From the NCBI GenBank assembly GCA_032622095.1, contig CP136065.1, positions 57,531,949 to 57,595,948 on the forward strand: a DNA stretch of 64,000 bases, given 5' to 3'. Made by a program: the position numbers and the translations under genes. Position 1 is the first letter of the stretch. Every line of letters starts with the position of its first letter. This DNA is from Siphonodentalium dalli. Taxonomy: Eukaryota > Mollusca > Scaphopoda > Gadilida > Siphonodentaliidae. Under the pieces are notes generated by a model. It was not told where the DNA came from, did not search any database, and was given only the letters and a program-made list of their open reading frames with translations. Below, piece after piece: positions 18,643 through 30,969 of the stretch.

Positions 18643-21544
18643 GTTTGCATATTCCATAAAAAAGAGCGCTCATTACACTGCTTCCATGGAAAATATTGAA
18701 GTGTATCTCTTCCAGGCGCCATTTACAACATAATTTTAATAAAACCAGATTTAAGACTACAAATGGCTTTTTACAGATAAAATTGAATATTTGGGCATAT
18801 TATTGGTTTATAAAACTATAATTAAGTGGTTTAATTCTGATGCAGCCGACCAGCATAATTCACAGTGAAATCTCTCATTCTCCCTCTTGGTATGCTCCAA
18901 ACATTTTCGTGAGATTTTTATTCTAAAAATAACCCCATTTGCTGTCCCGAAAATCTTAAGAAATTCTAATTAAAATTTCCGGGCAAGTATCCTTGATTCA
19001 TATTTATTTTATTTTTTTTATCCCAGAATCAATATAAAACTTGCAAGATATTAAATATCTTTTGGCCCAGACGACTTCCCCTCTTCCAACAACAAATTGC
19101 ATGTCACTGAAATGATGTCACAATGAGCTTCAGCTATTACGTGCTGCCTCAAAACTTCGCTATTTTAATGGGAGTAGGGGAGCGGGTGTGCTTGGCGTGC
19201 ATCAGTGTGGCCCTTTTGACCAATTAACTTTATAATATATATATATAATTATAAATATTTTTCCAGTCGATAGATCATCTTGTGTTCAGTGGTGTGTATA
19301 TTGATGATCTCTAATTTGTCGCAATTCTATACGAAATTTATTAACCGAGTGCACTAAATTTGATTCGAGCCGAGTTTTAGCGAGACTTGAATCGAATTTA
19401 GAGCACGATGCCTGGGCGATGAATGGTGCATCTCGGTAAAGTTTGGCAAATGAGGCTCTTGAAACGCCTGGGGTTAAAACCAATTAATATTGATTTACTT
19501 ATCACAACCGAAGAGGAACTATGTAGTTCCATTTTAAATATGTCTTATTATGTTGACAAAATCATTGAACCACCCTTTAATATCAACCATGCTTATCTCA
19601 CTGTCAACACTATATAACCCAACACAAATCGAATATCATAATTATATTCTAATTAACATAATAATAAATTTCCGACATTGACATCAACATCATTGCGCTA
19701 AGCTCTTATGTCACTGTGCATGCCAATAATTCACATGTGGCTTACTAAAAAATATGAGGCTGGGTTTAGGGGCTAATTATGTGATAAATATAGGTCCAAG
19801 AATATTAAGGCATGTTTGCAGAATAAATTAAGTATTGTGTCTGTATATATATGAAATATCTACATAGTACTATAATCTCTACTTTTGAAATGTGTTTAGT
19901 TCCATGGATACTACTTATAATTATAATTATAGGTACTGGAGGAGTGCAAGATTCTTGACATTCAAGTTTACTTTGCTGGCTGTACAGGTATGTTCACAAA
20001 TCACACCCATTAAACAGCATCTTATTTGGACGATTAGATGACAGCTGTAAGAATTCAACAGCCATCAATGGAATGAGCACTATACATACAACTAAGACCA
20101 ATAACCCTCTCAGTACCAAGTTTTTGCCTGTAAAAGCTCCCTCTGAGCTGACATTTACCGGCATTTTGCTTGCGGTTCAGTTGAAACATTAACATTGTGG
20201 ACCACTTACAAGGAAAGGGTGGTTGTTTACAGGTAATGTCCTTGTATGAAGGTAGATAATGATCTGCCAATAATATTTGTGTGGCCAGACTTGGAATTAT
20301 TTGTGATCTATGGGTGATCTTGGCCTGCTACACCTAACAGCATAACCACTTATTTTGACCGTTTTGGTCCAGTAACAACGTGGCCGTCTACAGCAGTTAT
20401 GGTAACGAAAGGGTTAAAATAAGTACATGTGTTCTAAGAAAATTATATATTGAATACTGGATGACAGGCTAGGCTTTCCCCCCCCCCCCCCCAAGAATTC
20501 CAGAAGTAATGAATGTATGGATCTTTTTTTGGAATAAAAATTCTTATAGATAAATTTGCAAGATTTAATGTGCCCAACTTTGAGTGTTGAGGGAGGTGTA
20601 AGAGAACACAGTATGTTTATTTTTTAGCGTAATAAAAGATTTAACCCTTTGGTAGGTAGTGTTATTTATATTGTCATACGGTTGGTGGGTGGAACAAAAT
20701 TTATGTCATTTACTGTTTAACCCTTTACCCAACAAACCGGCCAAAACCGGCCAAATAAAGCTTCAACAGCCTAAAATATCTTCGGTCTGTCTCAATAGAA
20801 CCATACAAATATGGATATCATTGGAACCGGCTCCTTGACCACATTGTGATAGTTACAGTTATGCCCTGTGCCAATGCATTCTCTTATATATGCGAGTCGA
20901 CCATAGGTCACCTCGCATATATAAGAGAATGCATTGGCCTAAAAAAAAATCTTTTTTTCTTACATTCTTTAACAATTTTATAATTTTTAATGTGTTAAGC
21001 CAATGCATTCTCTTATATATGCGAGGCGACCTATGGTCGACTCGCATATATAAGAGAATGCATTGGCACAGGGCCCTTCTGTTGGGTAAAGGGTTAAGAA
21101 ATGGATCTTGATTTGCTTGCGTTTCATGAGTATATGGATGCAAGTTAGTCTGATATTTTGTGTGGAACGCGAGCCGAATCGAACTGGCATTTGATCATTT
21201 ACATACACGTCACCAGCGAGTCGAGTGACAAAGTCAAATCATGTTACCAGGTGTTCAGCAGCATTAGATATTAAGTGCTAAAGGGCCAGCACACAGATAT
21301 TACAAGAAAATAGCACAATGTGCACATTTCTTAGCACATATCTCATTGATGTTGCTATTTAAATAAATCAAACTGGTCAAATCACTGCGACTTATTCTCC
21401 ACGTATGATGTTAATGATGACATTGTGATTCCATTTATTTCAGATGGTGTTGTATCTTCTCTCAAAGCGTCTGGCTTCATGAAGGATTATAGTGAATTCA
21501 TGTACATCACTGTTGAGAGGGCTGTGGAAAGTACTTTGTCATGA
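18505..21544 (+). CDS. SLC26-type anion transporter, C-terminal STAS domain exons (5' part not seen)
   Basis: Exons 18505-18642, 19933-19987 and 21444-21544 join in frame (phases 0 and 1) and end in TGA. The 97 or so residues match the second half of an STAS domain: the LILDLSCVSFIDLSGSKAL strand-loop-helix, then DIQVYFAGC, then a helix with SSLKASGF before the stop. STAS domains form the cytosolic tail of SLC26/SulP sulfate, chloride and bicarbonate exchangers. All splice sites are canonical and no frame is broken. The transmembrane exons are not visible in the 1.8 kb to the left. Either they lie beyond the oppositely oriented TSP1 gene or this is a truncated duplicate. The family is clear; the member is not. 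Confidence 0.8.
19933..19987 (+). CDS. SLC26 STAS exon 2 of 3
   Basis: A 55-nt exon, phase 0 to 1, encoding VLEECKILDIQVYFAGCT, the conserved STAS helix and strand. Acceptor ATTATAG and donor CAG/GTATGT. Confidence 0.78.
20468..20493. repeat. Poly-C tract
   Basis: A run of C in the second STAS intron. It is likely length-variable. Confidence 0.6.
20721..21093. mobile_element. TTAA/CCCTTT palindromic MITE, ACCCAACA arm type
   Basis: TTAA at 20717-20720 and 21094-21097 flanks perfect 14-nt inverted ends CCCTTTACCCAACA. The interior has two copies of the core palindrome in mirror arrangement (20868-20938 and 20999-21070). It lies in the second STAS intron. A near-identical copy is at 50758. 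Confidence 0.72.
21444..21544 (+). CDS. SLC26 STAS exon 3 of 3 with stop
   Basis: A 101-nt exon that completes the split Asp codon, continues GVVSSLKASGFMKDY and ends VESTLS-stop (TGA at 21542-21544). Acceptor TTATTTCAG. An AATAAA at 21941-21946 could serve the 3' end. Confidence 0.78.
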
Positions 21545-23170
21545 CGTTTGGGAAAAATATTCTAAATTTTTTTATATCCCATTCCCAATCTCAATTTTTT
21601 AAGACCATTTTTTTTGGTCTCTAAACCATCCAAAATCCAAATGCAATTTATACAAATAGACAAGGATTCAAAGATATGAAATTTCATCTTCCAACCTTAA
21701 GGAATATTAACACTTTCCATACTAAATACTCATTGACGAGTACTTCCCTTTGTTGAACTTATTATCTGAACATTTCCCACCAATGAATAGAAATTCTTCT
21801 GCACTTTTATTATCTGTCATCTGCTTTTATTTCCTGAACATCCGTCAAAATGGATAATAGACCATTCCGATGAACACTTTTATTATCAGTACCATGTAAA
21901 CAAGGAGGGTCTTTTCTTGGTCATTAAATGACTCACCAAAAATAAATAATCAAAAATCAATCTGTCTCCCACCTCAATTTCCCCCCAAAAAAACAATATT
22001 AAGCTAGTTATTTCATATTTACGGCCTAATGTGTGAATTTGTATCCTATTGGTTTGAGAATATTAAACCAAATTAAATCATATTTAATCAATATTAATAA
22101 AAAAAGGTTGTGGTTGTTTTCATCCTAATGGTTGGAAGATTGAATAAATCTTTGAAATTTTAAATTATTTTTCCTACAATTTTATACATATTTATGATAC
22201 CATATTGATTTATATAAATTTATGTAATTTTAAAATGTACAAGACTTATTAAAAATACACATGATATATTTGTTTTGAAAATTGTTTTAGAAATATTTGA
22301 ATGCAATTAAATACATGTACTACTTGATTGATTGATTGATTAATTTTTGATATAAAGACATACACGTATATTGTTTTAACAGGTTACAAATATAATAAAT
22401 TACAAGCAAATAAAAAGGAGTTTTTAACATAATTTCAGTTTTTAGGCTATATAAGAAATCGCAAATTTTGAAACAAAAATGAGGCTGTAAAGAAGTCAAA
22501 GTGAATACTTATTTTTAAAGTGAATACCAATGGTATGATGGCTGAAATTTAGAAAAAAATCGTAGAGTACATGTACGGCTAGATATCGGGGATGGCACAA
22601 AAAGCACTCGAAGGCTTAATTCCATTGTGGTCCCCTGATATGCTACCGGCCACGAGGCAGACAATATAGTTACCACAAAATTCTCCATTTTGATACTAAA
22701 AAATAATGGTAATGACATCAATGTTAATATATTGATATTTTACATTGATAAAGCCATCATCAATGTGGATAAAATAATTTATCATCATAAGTGCTACATT
22801 TACAAGTAATCTTATGATTGTGAATGTTTATTTTAAAAGAAATGATCTTTTCACCGACCAGGTGGATGAGACGCCTGGCAGATTCATTTAACATAACAAG
22901 TCTGACACTCGTCTCATTCACCGGGTCTATGAATACTGACCGATATAATATTATATTAATATTAGTGCTGCTGCAAGAGGTGCCTGTGGGATCTGTGTCG
23001 GTTCGGTGACTTTGTAAATGATGGATACGCACCACTGCATATACGCACCACTGCCATGTATGGCCGGTTTTGGACTGGTCTGTCCATGACCGAAAGATGG
23101 AAACCCGAAATACAGGCAGCAGTAACAATATATGCAGAGATGAGTAATTGATTGGCAAAATTTTGGTCAC
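21545..23170. other. 3' flank of SLC26; AT-rich, no gene recognised
   Basis: A fragment at about 21708-21890 belongs to the CTTTCCATACTAAATACTCA family also seen at 6150, 34540, 46320 and 48712. The rest is AT-rich without recognisable features. Confidence 0.4.
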
Positions 23171-23179
23171 AGTTTCAAT

Positions 23180-24740
23180 TCAGTAGTACAGAAAGGGATC
23201 TTCCTCTCGGTCCTTCAGTTTAGACAAGAGATGTTTTTTTATGCAAAATTTCCGGTACTTGATGTCAATGGGTAGATGTAGTTTTGTCAAGTCTATTCCA
23301 GAGTCTTATTCCTGTGTAGAAAAAAGACTTTTTCCCCATAACAACTTACATGAGGGAGGATGAATTTCAGTTTACCTGACCGGGTTTCAGATTGATCAGC
23401 CTCATTGTCCGAAACATTTATATCCCCTTCTTTATTTGATCGTTTGAAATGTTCATTAAAATATACTGGGGCTTGCTTATCTGACATCTTCATAACCATT
23501 GTCAATTTCCTAAAGTTAACTCTTTCACATACCGGCAGCCAATCTACTTTTAGAAATTCCGAATAGCCAATATGTGTCCTACAATTTAGATCTAAAATGT
23601 ATCTTACTAGCCTATTCTGGGTTGCTTGTAATCGGATCTTTGTTCTCTGCGTTAGACTAGTGTAGCAAAATCTTGAACTATATGAACTTGAATGAGGGCC
23701 AAGGATAGTTCTTTTGCAGTATTGGTTCAGGTAAGATGCCTTTCTGTACAAGAATTTCAACTTAGAGTTTGCCTTCTGCAATATGTGTGCTGCCATTAGC
23801 TCACCATTAAGATGGTGGTCTAAAATGGCCCCGAGATATGTTACGGAGTCACTGGGTCTGATGCTCACGCCATCACAGCAAACACTCAGCTGGGATTTAT
23901 TTTTCAATTTATGTGGCGATCCGAAAAGAATTGATTGTTTTTCTCCCAGGTGTAAAGATAGTTTATTATCCACCAGCCAAGCGCTCAGTTTGCTCAATTC
24001 TACGCTGAGAGTTTGTTCAATGATGTGCACATCAGATCCAGTGACATTAGGGCAGAGTCATCTGCATATAAGAGGAGTTGACAAGACACAGCCATGGAAG
24101 CATCGTTAACATACAGTAAAAACAGTAGAGGACCTAAAATTGACCCCTGGGGTACGCCACAGGAAATATCTTCAAAATCGGATAATGTACCATTTACATC
24201 AACAGCTTGGGATCTCCCATTCAGGTAGCTGTGAAACCAAAGAAGTGCGCTTTCATCCAAAACGATAACCTTAAGTTTTTGCAATAAAATTTCATGATCC
24301 ACTGTATCAAAAGCCTTTTGAAGGTCTATCAGGACCATACCTGTAAGGTTGCCCTTGTCCATCTCACTACAAATTTTATCTGTGAGGTATAACAGACATG
24401 TGTCTGTTGAAAACCCTGACCTAAAACCAGATTGGTAGCCATATAATAAATTTTGTTTTTGTAAATATTCCTCAAGTTGTTTGTATACAATTCTTTCAAT
24501 TATTTTTGAGGCTAAATTAAGTACGGAGACAGGTCTGTAATTTCCAGGCTGTGTCTTCTCCCCCTTCTTATAGATTGGTACGACCCTAGCTATTCTGGGA
24601 CATGCCCATTGTGAATAGAAAGATTCACTATGTGGGTGAGTGGAGATGTTAAAACAGCAGCACCATCCATCAAAAACCTTGCCGGTATCCCATCGGGGCC
24701 CGTGGCTTTGGATGAGCACAGACTTTCTAGTATCTAAAAC
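23180..24740 (-). mobile_element. 5'-truncated, frame-shifted LINE (Jockey/CR1-type reverse transcriptase)
   Basis: On the minus strand the reverse transcriptase reads KATGPDGIP, then NYRPVSVLN, then LQKAFDTVDH, CGVPQGSILGPLLFLLYVND and the catalytic LLLYADDSA, followed by the thumb and C-terminal region to a stop near 23180. At least three frame changes (near 24600, near 24020, near 23310) break it, and the endonuclease part is missing. It is a dead copy. The clade is inferred from motif style; Jockey versus CR1 cannot be settled here. Confidence 0.88.
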
Positions 24741-24799
24741 TGGAAGTTATACCAAGGGAAAGTCTCGTGTATATGTTACCATGGAGATACACACTTAAT

Positions 24800-26040
24800 T
24801 TGCTTCAATCATAATAAGATCTTTCATGGGAATCCAATTCTCCTGCACATGCTGTTGGTTGTTCATTCAGTTATCAGAAGATTGGATTATTCCTCTTTCT
24901 GCCAGTTTCGTAATGCTACATGTTGAGACACTGAACCAAACAATTTGACTATGTATGTGTGGGCAAAATGGTCGCAGCTTGTATTTTGAGTCAATTCAGC
25001 CACATACTAAGTTTGGTGGTGATAAATATACCCTAACTGCAGTTATCGATGGGAAACCAAGAAAACCCAAATTTTAACCAAAGGTCTGTCAACTGGTGAA
25101 AAAATTGGCAGACGGAACCCACAATCTAACTTGACCCATAACTTATGGATGTAAACCAAATTTAATCCTATTCATTTAACATCAACTGAAGGCATCATCC
25201 AGAAGTGGAAATTGAGACAAAATTTCATGAAAGGACCATAACTGATAACGAGAGCATGGCAAAATATACCTGTGGTAATTCCAACTAAGGGCCATAACTC
25301 TGGTGAAAATTATCAAATTCGAACTTGACCTGTATTTTGGGCAAGTAAACTTGCATACCAAATGTCCCATAATTTTAAAAAGGGCATATAAAAAGGGTGG
25401 GGACCCCACACATGTACGTTAATCCAGATGTAAAATGAACGTACTTGCCCCACCCCACACATTTTATCGGACCTGTTTTGGTAGTGAACAAACATACCAC
25501 ATTTTATTCCATTTAGCTCAGCAGAATTAAAGTTATAATCTGGAAATAAATTACGAACTGACTGATAAAAAAAATAAAACCAATTTTAAAAGGACCCGTA
25601 AAAATGTGTTCATTTGGCAAGCGAGGTTTAAAATAACCATTTATTTTGGTACCAATGATCACCTATCAAACCAGGTAAGGCAATTATTGTCATGCAGAAC
25701 TCATTTGGAATAAAGTTCCTGGTTGACCTGTTTCAGACATTTGAAGTGAGCTTACCCATTCTTGGGGCAATGATGCGTTTGAGTTTAACCCTTCCATTAT
25801 TGGAGCTTTCTGAAATTTTGTGAAAATGCATTTTTATATATGCGATATCCCATATAGGGAGCCTCGTGTATATATATAAGAATACATAGGGCCTAACAAT
25901 ATTTACCTTGACCTTGTAAGCCAGTGCATTCTCTTATATATTCGAGGCTTCCTATGGGAGACTTGCATTTTTAAGAGAATGCATTGGCACAGGATCCCTT
26001 GATGCTGCATCATGAAACGGTTAAATAAAATATTACTCCC
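24800..26040 (+). repeat. Dispersed CATAACTC repeats and a TTAA palindromic MITE
   Basis: Copies of the GGCCATAACTC family occupy about 24940-25560 in plus orientation. A palindromic MITE with TTAA at 25795-25798 and 26021-26024, and CCCTTCCAT / ATGAAACGG ends, spans 25799-26020. Confidence 0.5.
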
Positions 26041-26284
26041 TGGGGATGATTCCACAGCCAGTCATAGTGGGAGGAGCATAGCGGTTGCTTGGAGACAATG
26101 GTCTGTTCAAATACATAGATTTTTTAGCCAGTGCTGATGCAGGTTTTCACACAAGAACATACCTTGTTCTCCTATCTAAATGTTAATTAGCATCGCTAGG
26201 GCATGGCAATATACGCCCTTTAGCCATTTTGAATTGTACTTACACAAAATATTATAGCAATTTGAGCTTCCAAAAATATCTGAT

Positions 26285-26640
26285 ATACCCCTAATTTCAA
26301 AGCCAAAATGCGATCAACTCATGTAATATAATTGGGACGAACCCATATTCAAACTTGCACTGTATCTTTAGCTGGGAAATACACATACCAACTTTGGTTC
26401 AGATAAAATAATCCAAACTAAAAATGTTTAACAAATGTGCAAATTCTAAGCCGAAAAAGGGCCGTAACTCATGTAAAAAATAATTGGACGGAACCCATAT
26501 TCGAACCTGGACTGTGTTTTTAGCTCAGAAATACAATGATCAAATAATCCAAACTGGAGTTATCGGTCAGACACCAAAAATGTTAACGGATGGACTGACA
26601 GATGGACAGACAGACTGATTACATAATACAACCTTTTTTT
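26285..26640 (+). repeat. Dispersed CATAACTC repeat
   Basis: Carries GGGCCGTAACTCATGTAAA, TCGAACCTGGACTGT and a closing GGACAGACAGACTGATTAC. Same orientation as all other copies. Confidence 0.55.
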
Positions 26641-28640
26641 GCTGATAATTATTTGATGGACAGCTTTGGAAATGAAATTGAAATGTAATGAGCCTTCAGA
26701 TAGATTTGCCAGGGAGGATCGGTATTCAATCACATAAAACATTGATGGGTTATATTTATTTACAATTAACATGATATCACACCACAACAATCACAACAGC
26801 AACCAAGCCATCAAAAACAAAAAACAAAAAAAACCTCACCTACAGAACTCATGCCAAGTATTAAAATCATAGACATCTTTGCGCCCCTCCCCCCACAAGC
26901 AACAATTACTCTTTAATTTGTCAAAACAATTTCTATTTTCAATACCATATAATATGAAAAGAAAAACTTTTATACATACATACATTCAATATTGGCAAAT
27001 CTAGAGGAATATTAACAATCAGAAAATGTCAAGCAATGTTTGTTGCTATTGTGACATTTGGATTTTATCATATTTTATGCAGATAGCTTTGTCACTATTT
27101 ATCAGCTACTAAGTCAAATGTGTCCTCTGTTTATAACGATATACAATTCAATTGTATATTTCATCACTATTTCAGGTGTTGGAAATCACTTCATGCAGAA
27201 AATATACTTCACAATGGGATAAAATATTCACTATACGGTGATGATAATTTCATAACAACGCTTTAGACACTTAGTTTATACACATACATGATACATTCAC
27301 TGAGTAAAATGAAATATATACAAATGTATTAATAATTTTAAAATGTAAATTTTTTCGCACAATCATGATTCCATATCAATGCATGAACTTTTGATAAGAA
27401 TGAACAGTTTAATATACATATGAACATATATTCATCACTGGGCAAGTTTAGATGAAACTTGGCACATCAAGCTGCATTCAAGCATCAACAAATTATAAAA
27501 TCATCCAAATTTAGCTTGATTATAATGTGTTCAAAACTTAGGCACTTCACTCATGCGAATAGAATTGCATATAATTTAACCTATAATAACCGCTTTCAAC
27601 ACCAGTTCCAGTGTTTTGGCGAAGAGTCGTGTTCGTATCCAATATTTTGTATCAGTAAAAGCGCTCATGATGAAAGAATCCAGTTTGAGGGACCAAATGT
27701 CGGGAAGTTTGGAATATTCAGGAAAGTCGAAAAATTGGGAAATTGAAGAACTGCATGGCGTGCATTGTCCGTGGGTATTTACTGATCGTTTCCATAATGA
27801 TTAATCCCTGGTAGCACTGTTCTATGTTGTATTTACAGTACAACACAGAGGAGTACATAATCCCCAACATTTCGCTGTTGACTAAAGAGACAATTAAAAA
27901 CTTATTTAAACCTTGTTCAGAAAACATAACAATATTTTGGTACTACTATATTTGGTCCTGCTGCACATATAGCATGTTACAGTCTGGTCGATGCTTGAAT
28001 AGCGACATTTCACAAAGTCTCGTCTAAATGTGTCAAGTGGTAAAATAATAAAAGCCAAGAAGACACGTTTGCAGGAATGAAAGTTGAGATAGAAAGAAAG
28101 AAAGAATAAACACAGAAAGATATCGGCCACAACAGAACAGAAATAATTGAAGGATATTTAACCCTTTGATGACAGAAGATGGTTAAATATTGTTATGCCT
28201 GTTCTGGATATCTATATTTATGATGAAAATTAGCTGCATGCTTATTCTAGTAACAGTGTGATTCTTGTTGATTCTGGTATCATGACATTAATGGTAGATG
28301 GCACAGAATACAGTTAATATGATTAGACGAGATGCATTGATGATCTCTTATCTGTATGATGTTTTGATTCGTTGTGGTTACTGATTCAAATGTTCACCGA
28401 ATTGTTCTTCACTATTGATACTCGAGACAACAATTTAACTCGATATTCACTTCTTTTGTACGATTTGAAATGAAACCCCCCCTCCCCCATTACCAGACTC
28501 TACCATGGAGGTATGCCAGCACCCTAAGGACAACCTCTTGGTGTATAGATACAAGGCCTATTTGAGTTTTTATCTAGATCTATGTAACACACCAAAAATA
28601 AAACAGATAAAAACTCAAATAGGCCTTCAGATTGTCAATA
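26640..28640. other. Intergenic, no gene recognised; one hairpin
   Basis: Only short unrelated open frames occur. A hairpin at 28552-28626 has 22-nt arms (AAGGCCTATTTGAGTTTTTA and complement). Confidence 0.4.
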
Positions 28641-28649
28641 ATAATTAAA

Positions 28650-29200
28650 ACAAGAGCATTGCTAGGGCCTTAAGCCATTTTGAATTGTACTAGCGCAAAA
28701 TAAAATAATAATTTGAACTTTACAAAGAATATCTGATATACCCCTAATTTCAATGCCAAAATGCGGTCAAATTCTAAGTTGAAAAATGGCTGCAACTCAG
28801 GTGAAAATAATTGGACAGAACCTATATTTGAACTTGGCCTGTAGTTTTAGCTGGGAAACACACATACCAGCTAAGGTCCAGCTTTGGTTCAGATTAAATA
28901 ATCCAAACAGGAGTTATTGGTCGGAAACCGAAGTGTTATGAAATTGGTCAAATTCTAAGTTGAAAAGGGCCGTAAGTCATGTAAATATAATTGGACGGAA
29001 CCCATATTCGATCTTGGCCTTTAGCTGGGAAATACACATACCAACTTTGATTCAGATCAAATAAACTGGAGTTATTGGTCGGAAACCAAACATGTTAACA
29101 GACAGATGGTTGGACAGCTAGACAGATGGCTAGATGGTCGGACAGACTGATTACATAATATGACCTTTTTTCAAAAGGGCGTATAAAAATAGTCAGTGCT
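28650..29200 (+). repeat. Dispersed CATAACTC repeat, double copy
   Basis: Begins with the leader ACAAGAGCATTGCTAGGGC and carries two diverged modules ending in GACAGATGG and GACAGACTGATTAC. Confidence 0.55.
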
Positions 29201-29220
29201 ATAAAATGTCTAGGTTTTCC

Positions 29221-29226
29221 TTTATT
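29221..29226 (-). other. Candidate KIF4 poly(A) signal
   Basis: TTTATT on the plus strand is AATAAA on the minus strand, 197 nt downstream of the KIF4 stop codon. Confidence 0.45.
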
Positions 29227-29422
29227 TTCCAATATGACTCGCTGATTTTTTTAATCAAGAAGTTTCAAGAACCTGGAATTACCAATGTTCATTTTCCGGT
29301 TACAAGGATATGAACACTGTCACTCAAATTAAGTCCATTTATAAGCATTGATGCTATAATTTACATAGGCTACACAGCTGCCGAGTTCTGACATCTGGAC
29401 AAATTCTGTATGCAGAAACACT

Positions 29423-29698
29423 TCAACTGGGAGGTCCAAAGTAATTCCCAACACTCGAACTCAGCAGCTTTCTCTTTCCTTGAATTCCACCCTTCCGTAT
29501 CGAATCATCACTTCCTGATGCTGCAGCTCGTTTTTTGCAAGCTAATGGTTTCCGAAAAACTTCACTACTAGAAATGTTCTCATCAACATTCTTCAAAATA
29601 TTTTTCGGAGTGAGATCTTCAAATAAGTCGCCCTTTGCTGTTGAATCATTTTTCTCTGCTTCCTCTTCCGGTATACAGTATGTACTGTTAAGTGTTGT
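29423..29698 (-). CDS. KIF4: KIF4 last exon s with stop
   Basis: 276 nt ending in TGA (29423-29425). It encodes a low-complexity, Ser- and Lys-rich tail with NLS-like KKRAAA and GKRK patches and a VGNYFGPPS end. Acceptor TTTTCAG. The intron before it is about 4.3 kb. Confidence 0.9.
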   Translation of the reverse strand, partial: TTLNSTYCIPEEEAEKNDSTAKGDLFEDLTPKNILKNVDENISSSEVFRKPLACKKRAAASGSDDSIRKGGIQGKRKLLSSSVGNYFGPPS

Positions 29699-30933
29699 CT
29701 GAAAATGGAAGACACATTAATATTTACAGACAATTCATAATGTTACAATGGAAGCAAGTTGCTGTCCATGATGTTCATCCCTGGTTAAGTGGTCCTGCCA
29801 CTTTGTTATAATGCTGGCGAGTCCTGCTATGATGCTGGTAGAACTGCTGAATTGCTATGGTGCTGGTCGGTCAAAATGATGCTGAAATCTTCATTTTTGC
29901 TGTCTTTGGCCAATACAATTTGAGACAAGAGCATCGCTAGGACATGGCAAAATAAGCCTGTGGTAATTCTGACAAAGGGCCATAACTCTGGTGAAAAAAG
30001 AAGCCAAATTTGAACTTGACCAGTATTTTGGGATAGTGAACTGACATACCAAATTTACTCAAGTTATCATCCGGAAACGATAAAATTGAGAGCAAATTCC
30101 AACATTAGAAAATTAACTCATGTGAAAATTGGCAGGCAGAACCCGTATTCGAACTTGACCACCTGTATTTTGTGCTAGTAAACCCATATACCAAATGTCA
30201 TTCCATTTAGCTCAGACTTACTAAAGTTATCATCCATAAACGAAAAAAACAAATGGCTGGATGGACGGACAGACAGACCAGCCAATAACATAATACCAGG
30301 GTTTCCGCCAAGGGGAAATTAATGAGTCCGTATTGGGGAAACACATAACGCGACGGGACGACCATGGTTCGTCCCGTTGGGCGAAAAAAAAATTATTTGA
30401 CACTGAAAAGTAGCCATTTCCTTGCACCTGAGTGTCCCACAAAGTAATCCAAAGCTACGTATATTATGCAAGTCGATCATTTTCCGTGGGTGCATTAATT
30501 CTGTTGATGGTATCCAGATATTTAATCATGTAATTACGCACATAACACTATATCGAGGTACAAGTTAGTGTTTAAAAATTTATAACTTACAATAAGATTC
30601 CGACAGGTATAATGAAACTAAACACTAAAAAGCATCTATGCATTGTCCAATAATACATAGCTGGGAGAACTGAATTAAGTATTTCCTAGAATTTCAAGTA
30701 GCTTCCGTGAAAATGAAACTGATATATTCGATGTATTCTGTCAATCGTAAAACTATTTGTTCACTGTGACGTCATATATACTGCAGGGTTTGTCTGCAGG
30801 AGATATTTATAGCGGCGAAATATAATTGAGTTTTGGCGGGAAATGGGAACATGTGCGCCGTTGTTTGTGTTTGGGGACCCAGGCGGGACAACGAAACTAT
30901 TATTGACCGTACTTTGACTTTATCTCCATATTT

Positions 30934-30969
<36 letters not shown>

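Noticed and set aside
20859-21208. Frames with ILLYMR and YKRMHW motifs at many places
   Set aside because: They are translations of the core palindrome of the MITE family and appear on both strands.
22760-23170. A 136-codon minus-strand frame beside the LINE
   Set aside because: No recognisable domain, unusual composition, and no splice or promoter context; probably chance.
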